Assembly: GCF_036227225.1 (NCBI RefSeq)
Contig: NZ_CP109444.1
Span: 6,429,501 to 6,493,500 of the forward strand
DNA: 64,000 bases
From: Streptomyces sp. NBC_01478
GTDB lineage: Bacteria; Actinomycetota; Actinomycetes; Streptomycetales; Streptomycetaceae
Direction of reading: 5' to 3'
Part shown: piece by piece, positions 45,395 to 54,614 of the stretch
How the letters are laid out: each line of letters opens with the position of its first letter
How positions within the stretch are numbered: the stretch's first letter is position 1
The notes under the pieces: generated by a model
The model's database searches: none
What the model was told of the DNA's origin: nothing
Seen by the model: the letters and a program-made list of their open reading frames with translations, nothing else
Made by a program: the position numbers and the translations under genes

Positions 45395-46165
45395 CTAGAG
45401 ACGAAATCCGGTTTTGGCGCGGTGGCGGATCGGGTTGGGGCGGGCGTGGTCGAGGGCCACGAGGAGGACGGAGAGGGCGTAGAAGGCGAGGCCGAGGAGG
45501 AGGGCGTTGCCCAGGACGCTTTTGTAGCCGTGCTGTTCGACGTTGAGGAAGGAGTAGAGGTAGCGGCCCGGTGTGCCGGGGAGGATCAGTTCGCCTCGGC
45601 CCAATGACACCGCCAGGTACGTCATCGGGTACAGCAGCCACGTCGCCGCCATCCGTAGGTGCAGCCGGCCGGGGGCGGTCAGGAGCAGCCAGTCGATCAC
45701 CGCGGCGATCGGTGTCACCGTGTGCAGGACCTGGTTGGTCACCGCCTGCCAGCCCGTGGGGGCCGTCGTCCCGCCCGCCATCGCGAACGGGCTCGACGCG
45801 TGCGCCAGGATCAGGTGGTACACCAGGCCGGTGATCGTGATGTAGAGCAGTGCCGCACCCGTGACCAGGGGGGAGAGGGGGCGGCGGGCGGTCCAGGCTC
45901 GGCGGGCCGTGGCGATCATGACCAGGGCCAGCAGGATGTTGCTCTGGATCGTGAAGTAGGTCAGCACCCGGATCGGGCTGCCGAGGAACAGGTCGACGGT
46001 CACCGCCGCTGCCGCCACCAACGCGACCAGCAGTCGGTACACCGCCGTCAGCGGACGACGGTACGGGGCCACCACCGCGGTGGCGGGAACGGGTGAGGCG
46101 AGCAGCGCGGGCATACCGGGTACCGCGGGGAGGTCCGGGATGTCCCTGGGTATCGGGGCGGTCAT
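45395..46165 (-). CDS. Pr6Pr-family membrane protein
   Basis: 256 residues with six or more hydrophobic helices: VYRLLVALVAAAAVTVDLFL, VLTYFTIQSNILLALVMI, VTGAALLYITITGLVYHLIL, HTVTPIAAVIDWLLLTA and others. The FTIQSN and HTVTP blocks are typical of proteins annotated Pr6Pr family (FAR-17a/AIG1-like). It is the first chromosomal gene right of the element. Physiological role not known. Confidence 0.8.
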   Translation of the reverse strand: MTAPIPRDIPDLPAVPGMPALLASPVPATAVVAPYRRPLTAVYRLLVALVAAAAVTVDLFLGSPIRVLTYFTIQSNILLALVMIATARRAWTARRPLSPLVTGAALLYITITGLVYHLILAHASSPFAMAGGTTAPTGWQAVTNQVLHTVTPIAAVIDWLLLTAPGRLHLRMAATWLLYPMTYLAVSLGRGELILPGTPGRYLYSFLNVEQHGYKSVLGNALLLGLAFYALSVLLVALDHARPNPIRHRAKTGFRL

Positions 46166-46695
46166 GCCCTCACGCTAGGCAGCGGGGACGAAACGGGCGA
46201 TCCGGGTGGGCTGGACGGGCGACCCCGGCGGCTCTGCCCCTACCTCCGACCCTGAGTCGGCCCCGACCCTGGCCCTGCCCCTGAACCTGCCCATGTCTCT
46301 GGCCCGGCTACTCCCCACTCCCGGCCCCCGGCAGCCTTCCCCCTAGTTCCCGGCCGCCCAGCGCCCGTCTCCCCACACCTACACTCCCCCCGAGCCCCGA
46401 GCCCCGAGCCCCGAGCCCCGAGCCCCGAGCCCCGAGCCCCGAGCCCCGAGCCCCGAGCCCCGAGCCCCGAGCCCCGAGCCCCGTTCTGGCTTGCTGCCGG
46501 CACCCGGCATCCCACTCTCGCCGAACCCCCGGTCCCCCCGCTCCCACGGCCCGGCGCTACTACCTGCTCCCGCCCCGCACACTCCCGCTCCAGGCGACCC
46601 TGCCCCTGCTCTCCGGGCCGCCCTCCACCTCCTGCACCGCCCTCCCCGCCCGGGCACCCCCACCAACCCCCCGCTACCGCCGCACCCCCAACTAC
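46166..46695. other. C-rich intergenic region
   Basis: 530 bases without a convincing gene, between two leftward genes. From about 46230 the top strand is strongly pyrimidine-rich and G-poor, and it contains the 13-unit GAGCCCC tandem repeat at 46392-46482. ORFs drawn through it are low-complexity artefacts. Confidence 0.6.
46392..46482. repeat. Tandem heptanucleotide repeat, 13 copies of GAGCCCC
   Basis: 91 bp of exact 7-bp units. The complementary strand reads GGGGCTC repeatedly, giving 13 G4 runs spaced by 3 bases, which could form G-quadruplexes. Downstream of the metallophosphoesterase gene. Copy number is likely to vary between strains. Confidence 0.95.
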
Positions 46696-47622
46696 CTACT
46701 CCCGCCCCACCAACGTCATCAACGTCACCTCCGGCGGACAAGCAAACCGCACCGGCGTATACCGATTCGTCCCGCACCCCGCCGACACATGCAGATACGA
46801 CGTCCGACCCTCCGCCGTATGCCGGGAAAGGCCCTTCACCCGGTCCGTGTCCAGGTCGCAGTTGGTGATCAGGGCGCCGTAGAAGGGGATGCAGAGCTGG
46901 CCGCCGTGGGTGTGGCCCGCGAGGGTCAGGGGGTAGCCGTCCGCGGTGAACGCGTCCAGTACCCGGAGATACGGCGCGTGCACCACGCCCATCGAGAAGT
47001 CGGCGTCGTCCGACGGGCCGCCGGCCACGCGCGCGTAGCGGTCGCGTTTGATGTGCGGGTCGTCGAGGCCGGTCAGTTCGACCGACGCGCCCTCGAGCTT
47101 CAGCGTGCCGCGCGTGTTCGTCAGGTTGAGCCAGCCCGCCGCGTCGAAGCCGTCCCGCAGGTCCTCCCACGGGTTGTGGATGATTCCCACGACGGGCGGG
47201 TTGCCGTTCAGGCCGTGGCGGCCCGCGCTCTTCTCCAGCAAGTACCGGGCGGGGTTGCGGGGTTTGGGGCCGTAGTAGTCGTTGGAGCCGAAGACGTACG
47301 CGCCCGGGAACTCCATCAGCGGGCCGAGCGCGTCCAGGACCTCGGGGATGGCCTCCGGGTCGGAGAGGTTGTCACCGGTGTTGATCACGAAGTCGGGGCG
47401 CAGGCCCGCCAGCGAGCGCAGCCAGCGCTGCTTCTTGCGCTGGCCGCCGACCATGTGGATGTCGGAGACCTGGAGGACTCTGAGCGGGCGCATGCCGGGG
47501 GGCAGGACCGGGACCGTCACCCGGCGCAGTCTGAAGGAGCGGGTCTCGAAGCCCGCCGCGTAGACCAGACCGGCGGCACCGGCCGCCGCAATTCCCAGGG
47601 GTACTCCGTATCGCGCGCGCAT
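46696..47622 (-). CDS. Metallophosphoesterase
   Basis: 308 residues. An N-terminal hydrophobic segment (VPLGIAAAGAAGLVYAAGF) suggests membrane anchoring. The calcineurin-like motifs are in order: VSDIH (metal ligands), NTGDNLSD, GSNDYYG where GNH(D/E) is usual, and AGHTHGGQ near the C-terminus. The second-shell GNHD is GSND here. The enzyme class is secure; the natural substrate is not known. Confidence 0.88.
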   Translation of the reverse strand: MRARYGVPLGIAAAGAAGLVYAAGFETRSFRLRRVTVPVLPPGMRPLRVLQVSDIHMVGGQRKKQRWLRSLAGLRPDFVINTGDNLSDPEAIPEVLDALGPLMEFPGAYVFGSNDYYGPKPRNPARYLLEKSAGRHGLNGNPPVVGIIHNPWEDLRDGFDAAGWLNLTNTRGTLKLEGASVELTGLDDPHIKRDRYARVAGGPSDDADFSMGVVHAPYLRVLDAFTADGYPLTLAGHTHGGQLCIPFYGALITNCDLDTDRVKGLSRHTAEGRTSYLHVSAGCGTNRYTPVRFACPPEVTLMTLVGRE

Positions 47623-47725
47623 TCCTCCATCGTGTCAGACCCCACTGACACGCCTGACCCCCCGTCCGCCGCCGCCTCCTAAATCGGCGGGCGGCCGACC
47701 TCACGCACCTGCGAGAATCAAACCC

Positions 47726-48193
47726 ATGACCACCACGCTCAAGTCGAAGCTGCAGGAAGACCTCAACACCGCGATCAAGGCGCACGACAAGCTGCGTTCT
47801 GCCACGCTCCGGCTGACGCTCGCCGCGATCACCAAGGAGGAGGTCGCGGGCAAGGAGAAGCGCGAGCTCTCCGACGACGAGGTCCTCAAGGTGATCACCA
47901 AGGAGGCGAAGAAGCGCCGCGAGGCCGCGGACGCCTTCGCGCAGGGCGGCCGTCCCGAGTCGGCCGCGCAGGAGAAGGCGGAGGGCGAGATCCTCGCCGA
48001 GTACCTGCCCAAGCAGCTCGGCGACGAGGAGCTGACCGCGATCGTCTCCCAGGCGGTCGAGGAGGCGAAGGCCGCCGGCGCCGAGGGCCCGCGCGCCATG
48101 GGTGCCGTCATGAAGATCGTGAACCCGAAGGTGGCCGGCCTGGCCGAGGGCGGCCGCGTCGCCGCCGTGGTGAAGAAGCTCCTCGCCGGCTGA
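47726..48193 (+). CDS. GatB/YqeY domain protein
   Basis: 155 residues, helical throughout (TTLKSKLQEDLNTAIKAHDK, then LRLTLAAITKEEV), with the family-typical EYLPKQLGDEEL and MGAVMKIVNPKVAG. YqeY proteins resemble the tail domain of GatB and may bind tRNA, but their role is not settled. Transcribed towards the PBP gene; a long hairpin separates them. Confidence 0.92.
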   Translation: MTTTLKSKLQEDLNTAIKAHDKLRSATLRLTLAAITKEEVAGKEKRELSDDEVLKVITKEAKKRREAADAFAQGGRPESAAQEKAEGEILAEYLPKQLGDEELTAIVSQAVEEAKAAGAEGPRAMGAVMKIVNPKVAGLAEGGRVAAVVKKLLAG

Positions 48194-48217
48194 CCCACCC
48201 GCCGTACACAGACATGT

Positions 48218-48271
48218 GTCTACGACGACGGGGGCGCCCCTTGCAGAAGGGGCGCCCCCGTCGTCGTAGAC
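48218..48271. terminator. Strong bidirectional terminator
   Basis: Perfect 25-bp stem with a 4-base GCAG loop between the convergent yqeY-like and PBP genes. Outer stem begins GTCTACGACGACGGGGGCG. Confidence 0.92.
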
Positions 48272-48311
48272 GAAGAGCCTGAACAGCGGGTGGCCGCCGG
48301 GGAGTTGGTGC

Positions 48312-50591
48312 CTACCCCCTGTTGCCGCCGTTCCCGTTGCCGTTGTCGCCGCCGTTCGACGTGCCCTGGATGAAGCCGTCCGGGAGGGAGAACGTCGGGT
48401 CCGGGGTGGTGCCGCCGTCGGTCGTGCCGGTGGTGGTGCCGTCGGTGGTCACTCCGCCGTTGTCGTCGCCCCCGTTGTCGTTGTTCTTGCCGCCGTCGTT
48501 GTTCTTGTCCTTGTCCTTGACGGGGTCCGGGATGTTGACGAGCTGGAAGTTCTCGACCTGCTTGCCCTCCAGGGCGCCGGTCATGGCGTCCTTCCAGATC
48601 GGGCCCGGGGTGTCGGCGCCGTAGACCTGGTCGTGCCAGACACCGCCGATGCGGATGGTGGTCATCTCGATGTTCTGCTTGGCACTGCCGACCCAGACCG
48701 CACCGGCCAGGTTCGGGGTGTAGCCGACGAACCAGGCGTTCTTGCGGGAGTCCGTCGTACCCGTCTTACCGGCGCTCTCGCGGTCGGTGAGGCCGGCCTC
48801 CCGGCCGGTGCCGGAGTCGACCACGCCGCGCAGCACGGTGTTGATGGTGTCGGCGGTCTTCTTGCTCATCGCCCGCGAGCAGGTGGACTTGGGGACGGCG
48901 AGCGACTTCTGTGCGTTGCCCACCTTCTGCGTGATGGACTCGATGGCGACCGGCGTGCAGTACGTGCCCTCGTTGGCGAAGGTCGCGTACGCCGAGGCCA
49001 TCGTCAGCGGCGAGAGGCCCTTGGAGCCGAGCGCGATGGCCGGGACCTCGGGGATCTTGTCGCCGTTGCCCTGCACGACCCCGAGCTTGCTGGTCATGTT
49101 CACCACGGGGCACAGACCGATGTCGGAGATCATCTGCACGAAGTAGGTGTTGACCGACTTGGCCATCGCCTCCTTCAGCGCGTACGGACCCTTCTCCGAC
49201 TCGCTCTCGTTCTCCACCGTCGCGCCGTCCGTGTTGACCCAGTTCTTGCCACTGCAGGTCGAGACGGGGCTCGGGTAGTCCATCGAGTACGGCGCCGGGT
49301 ACTGCTGGGTGGCCGGCAGGCCCTGCTCCAGCGCGGCCGCCGCGACGAACGGCTTGAACGTCGAACCGGTCGGGAAGCCGAAGTTCGAGCCGCCCATGTC
49401 GGCGTTGACCGAGTAGTTGTACTCCGTCTCGTTCTTGCCGTAGCCGTACGGCTTCGACTGGCCCATGCCGAGGATCTTGCCGGTGCCGGGCTCGACGAGG
49501 GTGGCCGCCGCGGCGACCGAGTCCGACTTGTAGATGTGGTCCTTGAGCGAGGCCTGCACCGAGGCCTGCGCCTGCGGGTCCAGGGTCGTACGGATCGTCA
49601 GGCCGCCCTGGTTCCAGATCTTCGCCCGGGCCTCCTTGGTCTTGCCGAAGACCGGGTCGCCCAGGAAGACCTTCTCGACGTACTTGCAGAAGAAGCTGGC
49701 GCCCTTGACCGCGGTGATGCAGCCGTTCTTCGGCTGGCTGACCTTCAGGCCGAGGTCGGTCTTCTCGGCCGCCCGGGCCTCCGCCGCGGAGATGTCGCCG
49801 ACCTCGGCCATGCGGGCCAGCACGGTGTTGCGCCGCTTCTTGGCCTCGGCCTCGTCGTTGATCGGGTCGTAGCGCGTGGGCGACTGGACGATGCCCGCAA
49901 GCAGCGCCGACTGCTGGAGGTTCAGGTCCTTGGCGTGCTTGGAGAAGTAACGCTCGGACGCGGCCTCGACGCCGTAGGCCTGCTCTCCGAAGAAGGTGAT
50001 GTTGAGGTAGTTCTCGAGGATCTTCTTCTTGCCGAGCTTTTCCTCGATCTGGATCGCGTACTTCAGCTCGCGGACCTTGCGGCCCAGCGTCTGCTGAGTG
50101 GCCTCGGCGACCTTCGTCGGGTCGTCACCGGCCTCCTCGACGAAGTAGTTCTTGACCAACTGCTGGGTCAGGGTCGAGGCGCCCTGGGAGACTCCGCCGC
50201 TCTGCGCGTTCTTGTTGAGGGCGCGCAGGACGCCCTTCAGGTCGATCGCGCCGTGCTGGTAGAAGCGCGAGTCCTCGATCGCGACGATCGCCTTCTGCAT
50301 GTACGGCGAGACATCCTTGAGCTCCACCACCGTGCGGTCACGGGAGTAGACCGAGGCGATCTGGTTGCCCTTGCTGTCCAGGATCGTGGTGCGCTGGCTG
50401 AGCTGAGGGCTCTTCAGATTGTCCGGGATGTCGTCGAACCCCTGGACCGAACCCTTGGCGGCGAGCCCCAGCGCGCCGGCCGCGGGCAACGCGATTCCGG
50501 CCATGACGGCACCGGCGAGCACACTGACACCGAGGAACTTGGTGGCCTGCTGCAGAGGGGACAGACCACCACCCGAGCGCTTTTTTGGCAT
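48312..50591 (-). CDS. Bifunctional penicillin-binding protein (class A PBP)
   Basis: 759 residues. One N-terminal membrane helix (VLAGAVMAGIALPAAGALGL) anchors it. The glycosyltransferase domain has EDSRFYQHGAIDLKGVLRA and GASTLTQQLVKN. The transpeptidase domain carries the SxxK nucleophile in TGSTFKPF, SVN in AKSVNTYF, and KTGTT. An Asn/Gly/Asp-rich low-complexity tail (about 700-759) follows. It polymerises and crosslinks peptidoglycan outside the membrane. It is divergent from wblA across a 400-base gap. Confidence 0.95.
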   Translation of the reverse strand: MPKKRSGGGLSPLQQATKFLGVSVLAGAVMAGIALPAAGALGLAAKGSVQGFDDIPDNLKSPQLSQRTTILDSKGNQIASVYSRDRTVVELKDVSPYMQKAIVAIEDSRFYQHGAIDLKGVLRALNKNAQSGGVSQGASTLTQQLVKNYFVEEAGDDPTKVAEATQQTLGRKVRELKYAIQIEEKLGKKKILENYLNITFFGEQAYGVEAASERYFSKHAKDLNLQQSALLAGIVQSPTRYDPINDEAEAKKRRNTVLARMAEVGDISAAEARAAEKTDLGLKVSQPKNGCITAVKGASFFCKYVEKVFLGDPVFGKTKEARAKIWNQGGLTIRTTLDPQAQASVQASLKDHIYKSDSVAAAATLVEPGTGKILGMGQSKPYGYGKNETEYNYSVNADMGGSNFGFPTGSTFKPFVAAAALEQGLPATQQYPAPYSMDYPSPVSTCSGKNWVNTDGATVENESESEKGPYALKEAMAKSVNTYFVQMISDIGLCPVVNMTSKLGVVQGNGDKIPEVPAIALGSKGLSPLTMASAYATFANEGTYCTPVAIESITQKVGNAQKSLAVPKSTCSRAMSKKTADTINTVLRGVVDSGTGREAGLTDRESAGKTGTTDSRKNAWFVGYTPNLAGAVWVGSAKQNIEMTTIRIGGVWHDQVYGADTPGPIWKDAMTGALEGKQVENFQLVNIPDPVKDKDKNNDGGKNNDNGGDDNGGVTTDGTTTGTTDGGTTPDPTFSLPDGFIQGTSNGGDNGNGNGGNRG

Positions 50592-50998
50592 GGGGGCAGC
50601 CTACGTTCTCATTCGCCGGACACGTGTATAGGCCTTGGCCTAAGCTGCTCTCAACTGTCACAGCAGAGCGGTCACGTATCAATACGTCCGGCGACCCCGA
50701 ATCGTTCCGGTCGTTCCCGAGTTTTTTGTCGGGGGCGTGTCCGAATCCGCCTCCTGTGTCACCCGGTGCCCCTTGTGGCGCATGTCAACTGCCCCGGTTT
50801 GCCGGGAAAGTCACGCATGTCGTCAGCTCACTCCCCCGGGTGATCTGCCGCTTACCCATAGTCCGTTCGGGCCATTCAAGATTGGGCCCGAAGGGGGTGT
50901 TGCGCTGTGCCCACCTTCCGTAACGTCCTCAACTGGCGGCGGTGAATATGCCGCTGCCGCCGTGGGGGAGCCTCGATTCGGGAGAGGACGGCGCCGGT
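50592..50998. promoter_or_regulatory. Divergent promoter region between PBP and wblA
   Basis: About 400 bases with no gene. It should hold the PBP promoter and the long leader of wblA, which is a highly regulated gene in Streptomyces (BldD and other factors are known to act on it). I cannot mark a specific operator. Confidence 0.5.
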
Positions 50999-51337
50999 AT
51001 GGGCTGGGTAACCGACTGGAGTGCGCAGGCGGCCTGCCGCACTACCGATCCGGATGAACTGTTCGTTCAAGGAGCAGCGCAGAACAGGGCGAAGGCAGTG
51101 TGCACCGGATGTCCGGTACGCACGGAGTGCCTCGCCGATGCGCTCGACAACCGCGTCGAATTCGGCGTGTGGGGAGGAATGACGGAGCGGGAGCGCCGCG
51201 CACTGCTGCGCAGGCGGCCCACTGTCACTTCATGGCGCCGGCTACTGGAGACCGCGCGCATCGAGTACGAACGAGGGGTCGGCATCATCCCCCTCGACGA
51301 CGACGAGATCTACGAGAACTACGCGGCGGTGGGCTGA
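50999..51337 (+). CDS. wblA: WhiB-family regulator WblA
   Basis: 112 residues from ATG 50999, the length I recall for S. coelicolor WblA. GTG 50942 would add 19 residues. The four iron-sulfur cysteines are C13, C35, C38 and C44, followed by the WhiB-typical FGVWGGMTERERR turn and a basic C-terminal segment RRRPTVTSW. WblA represses many antibiotic clusters and is needed for sporulation in Streptomyces. Context (PBP, ArsA-like pair) matches the known locus. Confidence 0.92.
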   Translation: MGWVTDWSAQAACRTTDPDELFVQGAAQNRAKAVCTGCPVRTECLADALDNRVEFGVWGGMTERERRALLRRRPTVTSWRRLLETARIEYERGVGIIPLDDDEIYENYAAVG

Positions 51338-51401
51338 CTCCCACCGGTCCCTTCGGGGCCGACCTCGGGCGATCCCCGGGGCACGAGCCCGGAGGTCCGC
51401 G

Positions 51402-52814
51402 TCAGACCTTCGTCTCGGGCAGCTCAGGCCGACCGGCCGCGAGCCGGTTCCCGATGTCCCGCAGCCCCGCGAGGTCGTGCACATCGCCGGGCAGCGCGGC
51501 CACTTCGGCCACGGCCACCTCGGGGTGACGTGCGGTGAAGCGGTCACGTGTGCGCTGCTCACGCGAGAGCAGCCGCATCCGGTCGGCATGCAGCCTGAGC
51601 AGACCTGCGGTGAGTTGTTCCACGGATCGCTCGTCGTCGGACGGCTTGTCGTCCGTGGCGGCGGACCGCTCCTGGTCCGTGTCGGCGGGGGAGCCTTCGT
51701 CAGGAGCTGCGGCGCGAGCTGTTGTCTCGGAAGCGGGAGATTCTGAACTGCCGTACGTGTCGGGAGAGTTACGAAGTCCAGCTTTCCCGCCCATCTGATC
51801 GACAATGCGGGACTCCTCAAGATTTTCCGCGGCGGCGAGTGCCCGCTCGGCCGACAGCCGGGCGGCTCCGCTGCCGTGCACCCGGTTGAGGACCAGACCG
51901 GCCAGCGGCATCTCCTCGGCCGCCAGCCGCTCCACGAAGTACGCGGCCTCGCGCAGCGCGTCCCGCTCCGGGGCCGCGACGACCAGGAACGCCGTGCCGG
52001 GCGCCTGAAGCAGCTTGTACGTCGCGTCCGCGCGCGTGCGGAACCCGCCGAAGGTGGTGTCCATCGCGGCCACGAACGTCTGGACGTCCTTGAGGAGTTG
52101 ACCCCCGAGCAGCTTGCCGATCGTGCCGGTCATCATCGACATGCCGACGTTGAGGAACTTCATCCCGGCCCGGCCGCCCAGCTTCGCCGGGGCGGTCAGC
52201 AGCCGGATCAGCTTGCCGTCCAGGAACGAGCCGAGACGTTTCGGCGCGTCCAGGAAGTCGAGCGCCGAGCGGGACGGCGGGGTGTCCACCACGATGAGGT
52301 CCCAGTCGTGCTGGGCGCGCAACTGGCCCAGCTTCTCCATCGCCATGTACTCCTGCGTGCCCGCGAAGCCCGCCGAGAGCGACTGGTAGAAGGGGTTGTT
52401 GAGGATCGCGGCCGCCCGCTCACGGTCCGCGTGCGCCTCGACGATCTCGTCGAACGTGCGCTTCATGTCGAGCATCATGGCGTGCAGTTCGCCGTCCCCG
52501 TCGACGCCCTTCACCCGCCTCGGGGTGTTGTCCAGCGAGTCGATGCCCATGGACTGGGCGAGCCGGCGGGCCGGGTCGATGGTCAGGACGACGACTCTCC
52601 GCCCCCGCTCGGCGGCCCGCAGTCCGAGCGCCGCCGCGGTGGTCGTCTTGCCGACCCCGCCCGAGCCGCAGCACACCACGATCCGCGTCTCCGGGTCGTC
52701 GAGCAGCGGGTCGACGTCGAGCACGCGCGTGTGGGAGATGTGGTGGGAGCGGGCGGTGTCCCGCGCGGAGGAGGCACGGGCGGTGTCCTGTGCGCGGGCC
52801 GGGTCCGGACTCAT
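51402..52814 (-). CDS. ArsA-family ATPase (second of pair)
   Basis: 470 residues. P-loop CCGSGGVGKTTTAAALGLRA at about 47-66, with a deviant Walker A lysine-glycine context, then VVVLTIDPARRLAQSMG and LIVVDTPPSRSALDFL (switch regions). The last 120 residues are low-complexity then helical (RLHADRMRLLSREQRTRDRF). Actinobacterial ArsA-like pairs lack an arsenite pump and are not clearly arsenic genes. The start overlaps the stop of the upstream pair member (ATGA). Confidence 0.88.
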   Translation of the reverse strand: MSPDPARAQDTARASSARDTARSHHISHTRVLDVDPLLDDPETRIVVCCGSGGVGKTTTAAALGLRAAERGRRVVVLTIDPARRLAQSMGIDSLDNTPRRVKGVDGDGELHAMMLDMKRTFDEIVEAHADRERAAAILNNPFYQSLSAGFAGTQEYMAMEKLGQLRAQHDWDLIVVDTPPSRSALDFLDAPKRLGSFLDGKLIRLLTAPAKLGGRAGMKFLNVGMSMMTGTIGKLLGGQLLKDVQTFVAAMDTTFGGFRTRADATYKLLQAPGTAFLVVAAPERDALREAAYFVERLAAEEMPLAGLVLNRVHGSGAARLSAERALAAAENLEESRIVDQMGGKAGLRNSPDTYGSSESPASETTARAAAPDEGSPADTDQERSAATDDKPSDDERSVEQLTAGLLRLHADRMRLLSREQRTRDRFTARHPEVAVAEVAALPGDVHDLAGLRDIGNRLAAGRPELPETKV

Positions 52815-53788
52815 GACATCCCCTGCTTCCGCAGCTCGGTGGCGAGTTCGTACAGGCCCGCGAGGTCCATGCCCTCGGCGAGCAACGGCAGTTCGTGCAA
52901 CGGCAGGCCCTGCTCGGCGAGTACGGCCCGCTGGTCGTGCTCCAGGGCGTACCGCTCCGCGTACTCCTCGGCCTGCGCGAGCAGCGGGTCCACCAGCTTC
53001 TCGGCGTTGCCGCCGCGCCGCGCCCCGCCGAGCCCGGCGGCGGACAGCGACTGCGCCACGGCGGTGCGCGGCACGGCCCGTACGAGATCCAGGTCGGCCG
53101 TGTCCAGCACCTCGGGGCGCACCATGTTCACGATGATCCGGCCCACCGGCAGCCGGGCCGCCCGCAGTTCGGCGATGCCGTCCGCGGTCTCCTGGACGGG
53201 CATCTCCTCAAGGAGCGTCACCAGGTGCACGGCCGTCTCCGGGGACTTCAGGACCCGCATCACCGCCTGCGCCTGATTGTGTATCGGGCCGATCTTCGCG
53301 AGCCCGGCGACCTCGTCGTTGACGTTCAGGAAGCGGGTGATGCGGCCGGTGGGCGGCGCGTCCATCACGACGTAGTCGTAGGCGAACTGTCCGCTCTTCT
53401 CCTTGCGGCGTACGGCCTCGCAGGCCTTGCCGGTCAGGAGGACGTCCCGGAGGCCGGGCGCGACCGTGGTCGCGAAGTCGATCGCGCCGAGTTTCTTCAG
53501 GGCGCGGCCCGCGCTGCCCAGTTTGTAGAACATCTGGAGGTAGTCCAGAAGGGCCAGTTCGGGGTCGATGGCCAGTGCGTACACCTCCCCGCCCCCGGGA
53601 GCGACGGCGATCTTCCGCTCCTCATAAGGCAGCGTCTCCGTCTCGAAGAGCTGCGCGATGCCCTGGCGACCCTCGACCTCGACGAGAAGCGTCCGCTTCC
53701 CCTCGGTGGCCAGGGCCAGCGCGAGGGCCGCGGCCACCGTGGTCTTGCCGGTACCGCCCTTGCCACTGACGACCTGGAGCCTGCTCAC
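52811..53788 (-). CDS. ArsA-family ATPase (first of pair)
   Basis: 325 residues. Walker A VVSGKGGTGKTTVAAAL at the N-terminus, a TLLVEVEGRQG switch, and YVVMDAPPTGRITRFLNV. The deviant KGGxGKT loop is typical of the ArsA/MinD class, which works as dimers; the two coupled genes may give a heterodimer. Divergent from the DUF4177 gene across about 107 bases. Confidence 0.9.
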   Translation of the reverse strand: MSRLQVVSGKGGTGKTTVAAALALALATEGKRTLLVEVEGRQGIAQLFETETLPYEERKIAVAPGGGEVYALAIDPELALLDYLQMFYKLGSAGRALKKLGAIDFATTVAPGLRDVLLTGKACEAVRRKEKSGQFAYDYVVMDAPPTGRITRFLNVNDEVAGLAKIGPIHNQAQAVMRVLKSPETAVHLVTLLEEMPVQETADGIAELRAARLPVGRIIVNMVRPEVLDTADLDLVRAVPRTAVAQSLSAAGLGGARRGGNAEKLVDPLLAQAEEYAERYALEHDQRAVLAEQGLPLHELPLLAEGMDLAGLYELATELRKQGMS

Positions 53789-53895
53789 GTCTTCGAGCCT
53801 AACCAGTCCGCGCCCGAACCAACCGGGAGGCTGTGGATAACGCGACGGACAACGCGACCGCGGGCGGCCCGTTCGCAGCGGCTAAAGTCGGCCGC

Positions 53896-54054
53896 ATGAC
53901 CAAGTGGGAATACTCGACTGTGCCGCTGCTCGTCCACGCCACGAAGCAGATCCTGGACACCTGGGGCGAGGACGGCTGGGAGCTCGTCCAGGTCGTGCCC
54001 GGGCCGAACAACCCCGAGCAACTGGTGGCCTACCTCAAGCGGGAGAAGGCATGA
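53896..54054 (+). CDS. DUF4177 small protein
   Basis: 52 residues: MTKWEYSTVPLLVHATKQIL, then TWGEDGWELVQVVPGPNN. Both Trp-rich blocks are the DUF4177 signature. Its function is unknown. The stop overlaps the RidA start. Confidence 0.85.
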   Translation: MTKWEYSTVPLLVHATKQILDTWGEDGWELVQVVPGPNNPEQLVAYLKREKA

Positions 54055-54518
54055 GCGCCGTCGAGGCCCGGCTGGCCGAACTCGGCCTGACCCTCCCGGC
54101 GGTCGTCCCGCCGCTCGCCGCGTACCAGCCCGCCGTACAGAGCGGTGTCTACGTGTACACCTCCGGCCAGTTGCCCATGGTGGACGGCAAGCTTCCGGTC
54201 ACCGGCAAGGTGGGCGGCGAGGTCACCGCGGAGGAGGCCAAGGAACTGGCTCGCACCTGCGCGCTGAACGCCCTCGCGGCGGTCAAGTCCGTCACCGGTG
54301 ACCTGGACCGCGTCGCGCGCGTGGTGAAGGTCGTCGGCTTCGTCGCCTCGGCCTCCGACTTCACCGGTCAGCCGGGTGTCGTCAACGGCGCGAGCGAACT
54401 CCTCGGCGAGGTCCTCGGCGACAAGGGCGTGCACGCGCGGAGCGCGGTCGGCGTGGCGGTACTGCCGCTGGACTCACCGGTCGAGGTCGAGATCCAGGTG
54501 GAGCTGACGCAGGCGTAG
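54051..54518 (+). CDS. RidA/YjgF-family protein
   Basis: 155 residues. GVYVYTSGQLPMVDGK, EEAKELARTCALNALAAVKS and FTGQPGVVNGASELL follow the YjgF/RidA fold; members trim reactive enamine/imine intermediates. The canonical Arg of active RidA deaminases (in R-x-T/C near residue 105) is not evident, so activity may differ. Coupled to DUF4177 by ATGA. Confidence 0.88.
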   Translation: MSAVEARLAELGLTLPAVVPPLAAYQPAVQSGVYVYTSGQLPMVDGKLPVTGKVGGEVTAEEAKELARTCALNALAAVKSVTGDLDRVARVVKVVGFVASASDFTGQPGVVNGASELLGEVLGDKGVHARSAVGVAVLPLDSPVEVEIQVELTQA

Positions 54519-54614
54519 TCGCTGTCCCGGAGTGCGTGATCGGGCGTGATCGGTGTCCTGGAGTGCACGTTGTTGCCTCTCGAACATCCGCGCGCTACGG
54601 GATAGCCTCCGCCC

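Noticed and set aside
46392..46482. CRISPR array
   Set aside because: Contiguous 7-bp units without spacers; a simple tandem repeat.
48633..50843. 736-residue ORF antisense to the PBP gene
   Set aside because: Low-complexity Arg/Leu/Val/Asp shadow; the opposite strand has complete PBP motifs.
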